Positions 49,067-60,689 of a stretch of DNA of 64,000 nucleotides are shown here, piece by piece. Under the pieces are notes generated by a model. It ran no database searches and was not told the origin of the DNA. It saw only the letters and a program-made list of their open reading frames with translations. The stretch comes from Phanerochaete sordida (lineage: Eukaryota; Basidiomycota; Agaricomycetes; Polyporales; Phanerochaetaceae), in assembly GCA_019973155.2 (NCBI GenBank), contig BPQB01000005.1:124001-188000 (forward strand), written 5' to 3'. A program made the position numbers and the translations under genes. Each line of letters starts with the position of its first letter. Position 1 is the stretch's first letter.

Positions 49067-49426
49067 CTACGTGAGTTGAGGTGAGGAGTTAAAGAGTCGC
49101 TTTGCGCAGTCTGGCATGTTGGACACGCGCGTTCGAGCGCGGTCACGGCCGCTGGCCACAGCGATGGTGACAGTGGAATTCGAAAGCGGTCCAGATTGGC
49201 GCCACATCAGACAAGCACGAATATCGGCAGGAAAATCGCTCCAGATACTGTGTCTTCCAATTCGTTGATGTTTGTTAGACATAATTGAATGCTTGTGCTG
49301 GAGTCTTCCTCTGAACCGAAATTGTTGTGATCTCTGCGCATGACTGTAGAGAGTCGCATTCAAGGTGTCAGCTTGGCCTAAGCTATAGATATCGATTGTA
49401 TATGCACCCGTGAGCCATCTATGCAT
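49067..49426. other. Intergenic region between RAD57-like gene and tRNA-Val
   Basis: 360 bp containing the promoter of the minus-strand recombinase gene. AT-rich just before the tRNA (TATAGATATCGATTGTATATG), which may aid Pol III initiation. Nothing else is seen. Confidence 0.5.
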
Positions 49427-49499
49427 GGTTCAATGGTGTAGTGGTTATCACTCCTGTCTTACACACAGGCGGTCGTCGGTTCGATCCCGGCTTGAACCA
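49427..49499 (+). tRNA. tRNA-Val (anticodon UAC)
   Basis: The 73-nt cloverleaf is complete. Acceptor stem GGTTCAA pairs with TTGAACC. The D arm contains GTGTAGTGGTTATCAC. The anticodon stem CCTGT/ACAGG encloses loop CTTACAC with anticodon TAC. The T arm is GTCGG TTCGATC CCGGC. The discriminator base is A. No intron. A T5 tract follows within 3 bases of the end. Confidence 0.97.
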
Positions 49500-49501
49500 T
49501 C

Positions 49502-49506
49502 TTTTT
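49502..49506 (+). terminator. Pol III terminator of tRNA-Val
   Basis: Run of five T just after the tRNA 3' end, the standard RNA polymerase III termination signal. Confidence 0.85.
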
Positions 49507-49855
49507 CGTTCGTATCGTTTTGCTGCTTGTTTCCTCTATGCCCTCACTGCTCAGTCTTCAGAAGTCTGGACTCTGGAGTCAGCACCAGCTCTGAGTCTCT
49601 GACTGTGTGTGACAGCCTCTGAGCCATTGCGCTCCATCGGTGGACCACATCCATGGGCTCTCACAGATCGATAGCATAGTTTCGGGCCTTTCGGCAGCAT
49701 ATGATGATCTTTGCAACTGGTAACGGCGAATGATACATGTACTTCTCCGCAGACTTTGGATTTACAACAGATTCTAATACATACAAATATAAAATGTGCG
49801 CGACAGGGAACAGTCTGCCTGCAGACATAATCCACCGCGGGGTCGCACCGTCACT
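49507..49855. other. Intergenic region
   Basis: About 350 bp between the tRNA terminator and the stop codon of the minus-strand membrane protein gene. No feature is supported. Confidence 0.5.
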
Positions 49856-50915
49856 CTAGACAGCACGACCGACACCAGACCAGTACCGCATGTCGTAGGA
49901 CATTTGGCGATGCTTCGGCGGCGCAGTCGAGACATGCGCCTCGGCGGGGAGCATCGGCCGGATCGTGTCCTGGGAGTGGATGCTCGCGCCAGCGCCAGCT
50001 CCCGCCGGGGTGAGTGGGGTGAGCGGGATGTCCTCGAGCTCGGTGAGGTCGGCGTGCGGTGCGGCCTCGAGTGTGTTGCCCTCGAGCGTGTCGGGCCCGA
50101 TGTGCGCGACGTGCCGGAAGTCGCTGACCTCAAAGTGCACGCTCTGGCTGCGCGCGTCCGGCGCGTTCGACGGGCCCGCGGCCGCCTGCTTGCTCGCGAG
50201 CGCCGCACGCGCAGCGTTCGTGCCGGTGTGGGTCCGCTTCGCCTCGTAGAAGCGGGCTTTGAAGGACGAGTGCTCTGTGTCGTGCTTCGGCGGAACAGAC
50301 GGCGCGTGCGCTGGCTGCTGCCGCACCTTCTCGTAGACGGCGACGGCGAAGGAGATCACGGACAGTGCGACGTCCAAGAAAGAGAGTATGATGACCGCGA
50401 GCGCGGCGCTGCTGCCAAGGCCCGCGAAGTCACTCGGCGTGGTCTTCGCGGTGTCGATTACGACGAGGATGAAGGAGATATCGGTGGCCACGACGAGAAA
50501 GCAGGATGAGAACACGTAAAACTTGTCAGACGGGTTCCGGTGGCCGTTGTACAGGGAATAAATCATCCTGAGTCAAGAGTGATGAGCTGTAGCGGACGGA
50601 AGACATCGGTTGGGGAGCTTACGTGGCCAGGATAGTGAACAGCGCGAAGCAGTGGAAGAGTAGACAGGCGGCATCGATGACTAGACGAACGCGCCGTTGA
50701 GCTCCATATGCGGGCGCGATGAGCGAAAGGGACTCACAGTGGGCGTTATTTCGTGAGACTGCAGTGATGAACAACCCAACGAGAATCACTTCAATCATAC
50801 ATAGCACGACTGCGACGGGCCCCATCATCAACACTCATTACTCGCGTGCAGGATGGAAGCACTCACTAGTCCCCGAAATGCTCAGCGCGGCCTTCGTCTC
50901 AGCGTTCATCCTCAT
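49856..50915 (-). CDS. Four-span membrane protein of unknown function (about 304-323 aa)
   Basis: Model: complement(49856-50567, 50623-50833, 50867-50915), with a probable extra 57-nt intron at 50681-50737 that does not change the frame (304 aa spliced, 323 aa retained). The short hydrophilic start MRMNAETKAALSISGT is followed by four hydrophobic helices: GPVAVVLCMIEVILVGLFITA, the ACLLFHCFALFTILAT region, FSSCFLVVATDISFILVVI, and SAALAVIILSFLDVALSVISFA. A cytosolic tail of about 150 residues is rich in charged and Pro/Ala residues. The topology resembles small tetraspan proteins, but no family is recognised. The tail contains TELEDIPLTPLTP, a possible phosphorylation site. Confidence 0.68.
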
Positions 50916-51913
50916 CGGGCGAGATAATATGCAAACGAGTGTCCAGCGAGCGAATGTCGTGAGGGATGATCGTGGGCCTGATACCAGTCAGGACGGAACT
51001 ATAAGAGTGAGAGAGATGGAGAGAAGGCGGTGGCGTGTTGACAAGGCGGTTTGTGGTCTATATACCTTGCCCTCTCCAGGCCACCACCAGGGGCCGCGAA
51101 CACGAGGCGACCGTTTGGCCAAGGGTTCAAGGAGGCGGATCAACGTTGTTTCAGCTCCGATGGCCCCCATTCACATTGCACCATACAAAGAGGTCGTTGT
51201 TGTTGTTAGGCAAACCTTTGACAAAGGCCCTTTCCGAGGAAATACAGCTTTGTGGCGTCGTTGGGAAGGGACCCTGCGCAGCGCACACTACGCTGATATC
51301 CCCTGTACACTAGCCTTGAGTTCTATGAGATGGAAATCGACACGCCGTTAGACTCACGATTCATTACAGACAGCGTGGCTTGCACGAAACTGCCAGGAGG
51401 ACGCTTCTCCATAGACGCTTATCTGTGCGCTATCGTCAGTTCTGAACCAGAGAATCCAAACATGCGGTCCAAGCATTCGCCTGGTCAGTCGGACAACGAC
51501 ATGCGGTATACGAAGGTAATCCGTGTCATATATCGTTCGTGAATTCTGTGACGTGTCAGAAAAGTATAAGATACAAAGGGTCCAATCACAAAGGGGGAGC
51601 AGGTAAAGAGAAGTGGCGTGCATCGGCGAACAGTGCACATCGGGGTATTCGACATGCAGGCATGGTCAGGGTGGGGAGCTCCAAGGGAGAGGGGCGGGGA
51701 GGTGCTGGGACCTGTTGTGCGAGATGCGCAGGCTGCTGCCACACTGCAACCTCGTGATTCATATCCCCGTCAAGTGAAATGGACAATCCTGAGAAATATT
51801 ACAGCGACCAGAGAAGCCGACGATTGGTGCAGAAAAGACATTGGTGAGACATGAAACCGAGCCATCCGAAGTGAGAATATACGAGCGGTTTGCGTTGTGT
51901 TCGCGGATGTTGT
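50916..51913. other. Intergenic region upstream of the four-span protein
   Basis: About 1 kb between the start of the four-span gene and the stop of ATG8. A TATA-like TCTATATA near 51057-51064 is over 140 bp from the start. No gene, RNA or repeat was recognised. Confidence 0.45.
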
Positions 51914-52618
51914 TCACCGCGACTCGGTACCGAATGTGTTCTCGCCGGAGTAGCTGACGTACAGGAAACCGTCCTCATCCCTATTAACGCCACGAGGGGT
52001 TAAGGTGGATGATTAGCTCTGAGGTACGGTCAAGCACGAGGACGCAACGCACTTGTGCTCTTCATAGATGGCGCTCATGAGTTGTGCGGTTGGTGGCAGG
52101 ACTTCATCAACGAAGATGAAGATGGCCTTCTCTGGTGCGAGCTTGATCCGCTTCCGGATAACGTAGACAAACTGCCCCACGGTCAAATCCTGTAGAGGAG
52201 GTCAAGTTGGCTGGTCAGAGCCATTGGCGCCGCGCAGTAACGAAGCTCGTACTGATGGTACTAGGTACTTCTTCTTGTCGATGGTGGGGATGTCTGTCCG
52301 GTCTGCCTTCTCGCAGATGACCTACAAGTGCAGCGCATGAGTACTGCTTCTGACTGACTGCTTGGCATGTGTGGATCGGGCTGTGGTTGGGATGCGGGAT
52401 GCGGGGTGCGGGGTGAATACACGACACTCACAGGTATACGATCCGGATACTTCTGGCGAATCCGCTCGGCCTCGCCCTTGCGCTTCTCTGCAAGATCACA
52501 GAGCAAAGGCAGATGGCAAATCTCGGTCAGTACCGTCCAAGATCTCACATCGTAGGGGTGCTCGCGTCTGGAGCGGCTACGTACCGAACGGGTGCTCATC
52601 CTTGAACTTCGACCTCAT
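51914..52618 (-). CDS. ATG8: Ubiquitin-like autophagy protein ATG8 (120 aa, 5 exons)
   Basis: Ubiquitin-like modifier conjugated to phosphatidylethanolamine on the growing autophagosome. Model: complement(51914-51980, 52053-52189, 52253-52321, 52432-52487, 52585-52618). The sequence is near-invariant: [20 protein letters not shown], then [39 protein letters not shown], and [20 protein letters not shown]. It carries the conserved C-terminal Gly116 in NTFG. The four residues TESR after Gly116 would be removed by the ATG4 protease. Its length matches the family. The exons are short (34-137 nt). The AIM/LIR-docking hydrophobic pockets are preserved as far as can be judged from the motifs. Confidence 0.97.
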
Positions 52619-53951
52619 GATGGTATATTTGTGGGGGGAGAGTAGACGTAGGTTGTGACGAGAGCGAAAGAGCTAGAGACAGAGTCGAGTATGGGCCGGG
52701 ATGGTGGTGGTGGAGATGGAAGGAGCTGAGAGAGAGATGAGCGAGACTGTGCGCAGGTGAGGCGTTGCGCGACCGGCGCGTGGTGAGTCAACAAACCACA
52801 ACAGTCGAGCCCAGCTTGCCGCTTTCAGTCTCCTTCAGTCACATATCCTCATCTGCACAGTAGCCACGGCACCGCACGCCCTATTTGCTCTCTCTCAGCC
52901 ATGAATCATGCCGCAGCACGAGTCGGAGGCTGTGCGTACAGGGAGAACTCCGTTTGCCGAACAGGGGCCCTACACACACGGACCCGGACTTGCGAGAAAT
53001 CAATGCACTCGATTCGACGTCGGCGGATGTAGTGCTCAAAGGCAGCTGTCTATTGCTATAGCACGAGGACCCAGCCATGACCCGCAAGGCAGCTGACTCC
53101 CTACTTGACGTCTGGCACTTCGTGTAGTCTCCTTTCATCGGCCGCGTAGGATATCTTCGGACGCGGAGCTGAGATACACGGTGACGCTGCTTCTAGGTGT
53201 CGGCGATATTACCGGGACCGTTTGCCTACATGGAACGGCCGTAATAATGTATCGTGCTGCCGGTGCATGGCGATGCTACAACGCCAAGTACGCGGTCGTG
53301 TACTACTTTTGAATCTTCTTATTGAGGCGAGCAAGATGGTAGTTGATAGTGGGCTGGTGAGGTCTGCCTTTGAAGGGCTGCGGTGCAGTGTAAACATCGC
53401 TCGTCAAGAGCTGGGAACAAAGAAGCTCACAGTAGTAGCCATGCAGGTGAACAGCTCTTGCGCAGCAGCGCTGCACTGGCCATTGGACATCACGTCTCCG
53501 GACGCCATCCAGCAGTTCAGCATAGCCGTCAGCTGCGTACTACAGAGGTTCACCGCCGGGTCTTACGAGCGGGAATAAACATGAGTGAGTATAGCTTGTT
53601 CGCAAAATGAACATGAAGCGAGACGCACTTTTGCGCGGCCGAACCCTGATCCTCTCAATATGCATGGCCGAGGACGCTGATCCCGCAGCTAGACGAGCCG
53701 GTTTTACTGGACGTTGAGGGCACCGAGAGCGCTGCGGTGTGGGATGGAACAGAGACAAGCTCACTGGTCCGAACGCCGCTGAGACTCCGGAGTGTCACGT
53801 GCGGCGCTTTCCTCCACGTCGCGGCGGCAGCTCGGAGGCAGTGACCTGCGACTCTGGCCAGTGGCCACCACCTTCCTACTTAATCTCGTCTCAAACGTCG
53901 ACCTCCACATTCTCTACTCCGTACTTCCCCCCTCCAATACTGCCGCTCAAC
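52619..53951. other. Divergent intergenic region, ATG8 and UBC6-like gene
   Basis: 1.33 kb between two start codons. A 118-codon open frame at 53222-53578 has no recognisable motif. Promoters of both neighbours must lie here; no strong TATA box was found. Confidence 0.5.
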
Positions 53952-55378
53952 ATGGCCGCACGCTCCGGATACAACATGAACAGCTCTGGTGAGCACCATC
54001 CATCCGTCGGCGTCCTTGCGACATGCTAACAACGGATGAAAGCGGTCAAGCGCATTATGCAAGAAGCCCGTGAGCTTGCAAATGACCCGTGTACCGACTA
54101 CACCGCTGCGCCTCTTGAGGTATGCTGCTCCCTTTATCGTCAATTCCTGTATCTCAAGCGCGACATTCAGGATGACATCTTTGTGAGTGGATCCCGCCGC
54201 CATCTTACAGAACGCAACCAACGATTCCTCCGTTCCCAGGAGTGGCACTGCACGATACGAGGCACGCCCGACACCGAATTCGACGGTGGGCTCTATCACT
54301 TCCGAATCTTACTCCCGTCGGAGTACCCCTTCCGCCCGCCGTCCATCATGATGCTCACCCCTAACGGACGCTTTGAGCTGAACACCAAGGTAAGTTCATG
54401 CCACACTGCCCGTAATCCGTAGTCTAACAGTGTCCTAGATTTGCATCAGTTTCACCAACTGTAGGTTTCGATGTCGGTCGTTCGACTCAAAATCACGAGC
54501 TAACTTCAAATAGATCACGAGGAGCTCTGGCAACCAGCTTGGGGTGTACGCACAGGTAAGTCGTAGTCATCTTTATCGCGCTTTCGCAGTGAACTCACAG
54601 CTGTTGTAAAGCCATTATCGGACTGCAAGGTTTCTTCCCGTTGAAGGGCACCGCAGCCGTCGGCGTCGGCGCTTTGGAGTACCCACCTGCAGAGCGCAAA
54701 CGCCTTGCCGCACTGTGCGCTGCAATTCATCTACTTATAGTGTCTAGCATACTGACGGTGCCCTATAGCTCTCGCGAGTGGGTTTGCCCTACGTGCCAGA
54801 AGTCGAATCTTGAGTCCCTTCCCGACGCTCCGGCAGACGAATCTCAACCCTCCACGTCGGCATCCGCATCCACGGCAGATAAGTCCGACAATATACCCAC
54901 TTCCGACTCTATACCCGAGCCTGCGGCGTCCGCAGGTCTTACCGTCGAGCGCGCCTTGAATGTCCTGGACGCCGCCACAGCCACAACGGTCGCGGACCCC
55001 GCCCCGCCGGTGGAGCCTATCCCCATCGTCAGCTCCCCGCCTCTGATCGCGCCGAAACCCATGCGACCCATCTCCGCCGGGTCCATCATCATACCTGCGA
55101 GCCCGGTCCGTCCCTCGACGCCGGTCGCGCCGGCGGCGCCCGCAGTGTCTGTGGACGAGGTGCGGGAGAGACGGCCTGCGCCCGCCGCTGCGACCCCCGC
55201 GTCGGCACTCACCGTCCCTGGGACGCCTGCGGGAGGCTCGCGGGCTTCGACGCCGTTTTCGGACCACCTCCCCATGATGTTGCGCCGCAGCACGCCCCGC
55301 CCGCCGATCTTGCTCGACACCGCGATCTGCGTCATCCTCGTGCTCGTCTTCGCCCTTATCTGCCGTCGCGTCCTCTAA
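53952..55378 (+). CDS. UBC6: ER-anchored ubiquitin-conjugating enzyme E2, UBC6/UBE2J type (350 aa, 8 exons)
   Basis: E2 of ER-associated degradation, held in the ER membrane by a C-terminal tail anchor. Model: join(53952-53988, 54043-54119, 54171-54182, 54240-54389, 54439-54460, 54514-54555, 54612-54714, 54769-55378). The UBC fold has KRIMQEARELANDPCTDY, then EWHCTIRGTPDTEFDGGLYH and SEYPFRPPSIMMLTPNGRF (TPN replaces the usual HPN, as in this subfamily). The catalytic cysteine is Cys94 in KICISFTNYHEELW. A long Pro/Ser/Ala linker leads to the tail anchor ICVILVLVFALI at the end. Exon 3 is only 12 nt (DDIF) and exon 5 only 22 nt; both are demanded by the conserved fold. Confidence 0.93.
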
Positions 55379-55738
55379 TCCTCGCGTCACCCACCCGCAC
55401 CACCCACCGTTTTCTCTTTCTGGGCCTCGGGTCCGTTTCATACGGTCCGTTTCGCGAGCTTGTTCTTGGATGGAGCTGTATATTGTGTGTAGTTATAGGA
55501 TCCGGTTCTGTCATATGCATTTGTACTTCATAGACAAGGTCTTCTTTCTCGGACATCGTAATCGTAATCGCGCTTTGCACTCTCGCGTTGTCCGTTTGTT
55601 TTGGAATATGCACTCTTCTCAAATCATTTGGCGACTAGTCTCTTGCAGGTCTACAATCCAGAAAAGAGAGACGCATGATAATAGGACGGTTGCACGGTAT
55701 GGTATGGTACACGCAAGAAAGCAGGCAAGCAGAAGTGA
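55379..55738. other. Convergent 3' region, UBC6-like and SF3A1
   Basis: 360 bp between two stop codons of converging genes; must contain both polyadenylation regions. No other feature. Confidence 0.5.
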
Positions 55739-58368
55739 CTACTTCTTCTTGGGGTCGCGCACACTAAGGACAAGCGTGTCCTCGTGCTCGAGGTTGTAGC
55801 TCGCAATCGTGTTTGCGTTCGTGAGCATCTTGCCCGCGTACGACAGCCGGATCCTACTCGCCGAGATGTTGCTACCCGTCTGCTGCAGGATGCGGTCGCG
55901 CAGCGTCGAGATGAGTAGGTTGAGCGGAAGGTCCTTGAGCGTGACGACCGTGCCATCGAGCTTCGCCTCGGGCTTAGAGGGGTCGTTCGGGAGTTGGATC
56001 ATCAGGTCGATGGGGTGCTGTAAATGTGTCAGCAGGCGAAGAATTAGAGTAAGAGCTGAAATAACTGACAGGATGCATGTTAATCCAGTCTGCCTCAGGG
56101 TAGTACTGGCCAGCAGGAAGCTTGGCGATCTTTTGCCTCTTCGCCGGCGGCGCGCCTTCGCCTCCGCCCTCCATCTGATCAGCTGAGCGCACCATGCCAG
56201 CTTGCGGCGGCATCCCCATGGGGGGCCGGCCAGGCATCATAGGTGCACCCATAGGTGGCGGCTGGTAGCCGAACGGCTGGGCGGCGTCCATGCCCTGGTA
56301 GTGCAGAGGAGGAAGCATGACCGGTGGCGGTTGCGGATACAGCGAGGCTGGCTGAGGCCCAGAGGACACGGTGGCAGCGTTGAATGCCGCACCGCCAGAG
56401 GCTGGTGCAGCTGGCAAGGAAGAATGTGCAGGTGGAAGGGAGGTAAGAGGAGCTGGCGCAGGAGCCGTCCCAATCCCCGGGCCGATTGCATTGACGTCTT
56501 GTCTGTAATTAGAATGTGGTCAGCAATCCATTCGCGTATTCGCATAAGGATGACTTACGGTCCAAGACCTTTGGCGCGATGGATAGCAGCAATCTGCTCG
56601 TCGAAGTTGACGTTGGTCGAGAACTTGTCCATCGTCGTCGCCTTCGTCGCGGTGTGACCGTCCCAGACGACCTTCTCCCTCTCCCTCCGCTTGAGCCGCT
56701 CCTCCTCTTCCTCCTTCTTCCGGCGCTCTTCGTCTTCTTCCGCACCGAAAATATCCACACGCGTACGTGCGAGGTTCTTGAGCGAGGAGACGACGTTGGC
56801 ACCGCGTTGGAGTTCTGACGCCTGCGCCTTGCGGGCTTCGAGCACGTCGCGCTGGGACTTCCAGCGAGGATCGAGCAGCTCGATACGCATGTGTTCTTGC
56901 AGCTCGTCGACAGCAACTTGCTGTCCGCAGATCGTGCAAGTGGTCATCTTCTCGTTGCCACGCTTTCCGACTGGGGACACGGTCAGTGAATGCACAGGCA
57001 GCTATGAAGAAATGGGCAACGCACGCTTTGGCACGTAGTCCGTCCTGATCTTCATGGGCCCACCAGCCTCGGCACTGGCCTGGATAGCGCGAGCACGCTC
57101 CAGCTCTCTCTGGCGTTCTTCCTCCTCGCGTTTCTTCCTGTCCGACACGTCCTTGTCCTCATCATCGCTCTCCTCCATCATTGCCTCGTCATCGCCGTTC
57201 GCGCCAGGACCAGCGCCGCCGACGGCCGCTGCGGCAGCAGCTTCCGCTTCGGCCTGACGCGCGCGTTGCTGCTCGATTTCCTCGGCAGTTGTCTCCATGA
57301 TCATGGCAGCCATACGTTTCTGAGACAGTGTCATATTCTCTACTTCCTGTACGCTCATCGGTGGCGGTAGCTCCGAGGCTGCGTCGGCGGCGGTGAATTC
57401 GATTGTTTGCACAACGGCGTAGTCGTGCCAGTCAATCTCGGCAAATGCAACTGCCAAAGAGTCAGTATACTCCCAAGTTCTGATTAAATGATGTCGCGTA
57501 CTTCGCTCAGCCTCCTTATCATCCTCTCTCTTCTTCTCCTTCTCGCGCTTGACCTGCTCCCAACGAGCGCGCTTCCGGGCGATCTCGAGGTCCCGCCATC
57601 GGGCACCCTCCTTGCTACGCTCCTTCAGCTGGTCCAGAACTTCCTTCTGGGGATGCAGAACCTTAGAGTATTGGTCCACGAGACGGTTGAAGTAGCTGAA
57701 GAGGGAGTGTGTAGGCCGGAGGAAGTCAAACTGGTAGTTGCGTCCCTCGCGCTGGGAGAGAGCTGCGAGGAAGTTCCTTCCGCGTCGGGCAGTGAAGAGG
57801 GCAGTGAGCTTCATGATGTCGCTGTAAGCGGAACGTCAGTTGTCAACAAGCAGGAAACCGTGACTTACGACTCACAGGTCCAGGGGGTTGATGTTTGCCA
57901 CATCAAGAATGAACTCTGGCACTGGAGGCTCCAGTCCCATGTCGACCTCTTCCTTCGGTGCTTCCTCTCCTGCTGTCGGAGTTTTCTCCTCTCTCGTCAC
58001 CGTCTCATCATCCGCCTCGCCACGCATGACCTTTTCCATACGATGCCTATAGTAAGCATGGTAAGGGTCCGCCGGGTTGAGGAACGAGAACTTTGGGTCC
58101 TGACGCTGGTTCTCGCGAATCTTATCCTCGAATTGTGGGGGGTTTGCGGAGCGGGCGACGAAGGCAGCAGTACGGTCGATGACGGCTGCATATAAGAACG
58201 TGTATGTCAGCGAGGGACGTCTACAGCAGCCTGAGGGCACGCACACTTGATCTCTGGCGGTGGCAAGATGAGTCCACTGGCGAACTTGGGGCCCCTGGGG
58301 GCCTCTGGGACGTGCCCATTGCCGTTCACAGGCACTGCGACGGGCTGTGCGACGGCGACTGCGCTCAT
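55739..58368 (-). CDS. SF3A1: Splicing factor 3A subunit 1 (767 aa, 7 exons)
   Basis: U2 snRNP component (yeast Prp21) needed for pre-spliceosome assembly; nuclear. Model: complement(55739-56017, 56070-56502, 56559-56970, 57025-57450, 57502-57821, 57876-58185, 58245-58368). First SURP module: VIDRTAAFVARSANPPQFE with KFSFLNPADPYHAYYRHRME. Second SURP module: DIMKLTALFTARRGRNFLAAL with DFLRPTHSLFSYFNRLV. A coiled, highly charged segment follows, then a CTICGQQVAVDELQEHMRIE block and a Pro/Met/Gly-rich region. The C-terminal ubiquitin-like domain spans about the last 90 residues (VVTLKDLPLNLLISTLRDRI, ending SVRDPKKK). The donor of intron 1 was chosen at GTGCGT because only that keeps the frame. 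Confidence 0.95.
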
Positions 58369-58530
58369 TTTGGTGTGTCTGCCGGGGAGGACAGTGAGCG
58401 ACGAATGCAAGAGACGGCGTCCAGCATTCGGCGCCTGAGACACGGAGCGCGGCTTACGTCAGCAGTGAACGCTTCCCGTTTTGGAGGGCCATTTCTCGCT
58501 TCTCACCGTGAACCACGCAGGCGAGTGAGG
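58369..58530. promoter_or_regulatory. Shared divergent promoter, SF3A1 and mL60
   Basis: 162 bp between the start codons of two housekeeping genes in opposite directions; no TATA box seen. Likely a bidirectional promoter (inference). Confidence 0.5.
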
Positions 58531-59011
58531 ATGTTTGGTGCCTTCCGACCGACCGCTGCGGCCATGGGTGGTCTCGTATGGTGCGTAATATACTACGGAT
58601 GTGCTGCTAGAGTTTTGCTCACGCTGTGCTTGCAGGAAGACCCCATGGAAGCTGTCACCTACCCGCAAGGCGAACGCTCGCTCGAGGCTGAAGAAAGTCG
58701 ATGCTGTTATTGAGGCTGTCCGAGCCAGCGGAGTGGAGTGCGAATCATTGGTGCGTCCCTTGTCTACTTCAAAACAGCAGCAGTGCCAACAGCTGTTTCG
58801 GTAGACGAGAGCACTGCAACTTCCGAAGGAGCACGAGATGCCGGCGAAGGACAAGTACACCATCTTCTCCCCGGATGCGCGCGGATACCGGAAGGGCATT
58901 CACAAAGTTCCGAAATGGACACGGGTATGCTCGTGTTCTCAACCTATCGTCTCGCATGCTAACAGACTGCTCGAACAGTTGACCCTCCGGACAAACCCCA
59001 AGGGTTTCTGA
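58531..59011 (+). CDS. MRPL31: Mitochondrial large ribosomal subunit protein mL60 (105 aa, 4 exons)
   Basis: Fungal mitoribosome protein (yeast MRPL31). Model: join(58531-58580, 58636-58750, 58805-58924, 58979-59011). It starts [17 protein letters not shown], as in family members that begin with MFG. It continues [20 protein letters not shown], the RNA-binding basic core, then the conserved [17 protein letters not shown] and [13 protein letters not shown], ending [10 protein letters not shown]. Length and C-terminus are typical. No separate cleavable presequence is obvious, as in the yeast protein. Confidence 0.92.
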
Positions 59012-59117
59012 GCGCGTTCTCTCCTGCATGCTATACAGTACATTATGCAGCGCGTAATCTAGGCCTGAAGCTCATTAAAAGGGAACATAACATCACCACC
59101 GAGACCACATGCGTCGG

Positions 59118-60228
59118 TCACAGCAACACCAGCTGAATCTTCCCCTGCTTAATCCCTTCCAAGACCTTCGGGGAGCCGATGACGCCTTTGAAGACCTCGT
59201 CCCGTGTCTCTGGTATATCCAGGACATTCCGCTTCTTGGCATCCTGGTACGATACGTCGAGGATGACGTGCGTCAGCGCAGAAGTTTGCAATGCGCCTGG
59301 GAAGCATCCTTTAGAACTATTCGCCGGGGTAGAGACCGAATGTGCTTACCTGACTCGAGCAACTTTCCCAGACGACCTGGCGTGCCTGCAGCAGCGCTGA
59401 GCTTCGTCCTCTTCAGGTACGCGATATGCTCCTCGAGCTTGATGTGCTTGGCGAAGAGCTTCGCGACGTCGCCGCCCTTCTCCCCGCGCAACTTCTTGTC
59501 TTTCAGGATGCGCGTCACATCCGCCACGCGGAGAGCCGCCCCCGCGATAAATAGGAGTGTTGGTGCGCCGTTGTTCTTAGGTCTTTGCGCCAAGCGAGTA
59601 CGCAATGTCGGCAGCACTGCGGGCGCGGTCAGCGAACGTGGCGGGGTAGCGACACAGGGCTGGACATACTTTTGGTGATAAATTCCGCTAGTTGATCCAA
59701 GTTCCTCGATCCCGACCATAGCGTCGTATCCGCTATTGAGGTCTCTGTCTACGCTGTCAATCAGAAATTCTCTGTGATCTTAGTGGGCTCGAATGACAGA
59801 CCAGGTATCTGGATATCGGCCAGCTCGATAGCGGACATTTTTGAAAAGCTCTTTGCCTGCATAGACGAGATGTAGTCTGCAAGCAAGGCCGGGGTCTGAG
59901 AGGCTACAGATGGAGGGGGGACATCGCCAGTCTCCTCTTCCATCTTGCGCTTCTGCGAGTCTCATAGTTGAGCGAGAGGCAGGAGAGGAGTTACTGCGCT
60001 GCGTACCTTGGCCTTCCGCTCTTTCTCTTTTGCCCTACGCTTCCGTTTCTTGTCCACAGCAGCCTGGCTAGTCGAGGGTGCGCCATTGTCTTCGTCTGCA
60101 CTCAGAAGAGCGCCGACGTCTTCGCCTTCTGCAGAGTGCGCTGCCTCCTCGTCCTCGGCATCGGACAGCGCAACAAGGTCGTCGGGGACAAAGTCGTCGT
60201 CGAGGTCGTCGCCGCCGGTCCTGTTCAT
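59118..60228 (-). CDS. CMS1: CMS1-like 90S pre-ribosome protein (297 aa, 5 exons)
   Basis: Nucleolar protein found with U3-containing 90S pre-ribosomal particles (yeast Cms1). Model: complement(59118-59296, 59350-59616, 59670-59744, 59802-59952, 60007-60228). The acidic N-terminus (DDLDDDFVPDDLVALSDAED) is followed by a Lys/Arg-rich stretch. The conserved ISSMQAKSFSKMSAIELAD, DTTLWSGSRNLDQLAEFI and APTLLFIAGAALRVADVTR are next. KLFAKHIKLEEHIAYL, GTPGRLGKLLESG and a VILDVSYQDAKKRNVLDIPE C-terminus complete the degenerate helicase-like fold. The donor of intron 2 (GTCTGT at 59801) is needed to restore the DTTLW block. It is tail-to-tail with mL60 (106 bp). Confidence 0.9.
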
Positions 60229-60689
60229 GGTGAGAGTGTGGAGGGAGATGTGTGAACGGGAGAGAGCCGTGGAAGTGGTAGAGGCCAGGAAATTCAAGAA
60301 ATCCGCGCTCACGTTCATCCGGGCCCGCGGGCTGATGATGATTTCTCACGAACCAGGCTGGAGGAGAGCTCGCGGATGGGCACTCATGTTTCCGCCTTCC
60401 ACGCGCAGACTACATACAGCCTCTGGGACGGACGTCAACGCGCTCTCGACGCCCCCGCCGCCTGCACTGGCCCTCGACGGATCGCCCGCTCTCGTGGCCT
60501 GGTTCTGCTCCATGGCCCGGCTTCCTGATCAAAGTTCTTGGCTAAACCACCGTTTCTCCGCCTCACGTGCCATGCAGAGTTCAATCTGCCCAGAAATTGC
60601 TGCAGTCGCCCTCCTTGATGTCGCCTTGAGGCGAGAGTCTTGACTGTCCTTGCGTTGTGCGCTCTGCCTTCACGCTGCGCCCCCCGGCC
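60229..60689. other. Divergent intergenic region, CMS1 and ERI1-like gene
   Basis: About 460 bp. No TATA box or other feature was recognised. Confidence 0.5.
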
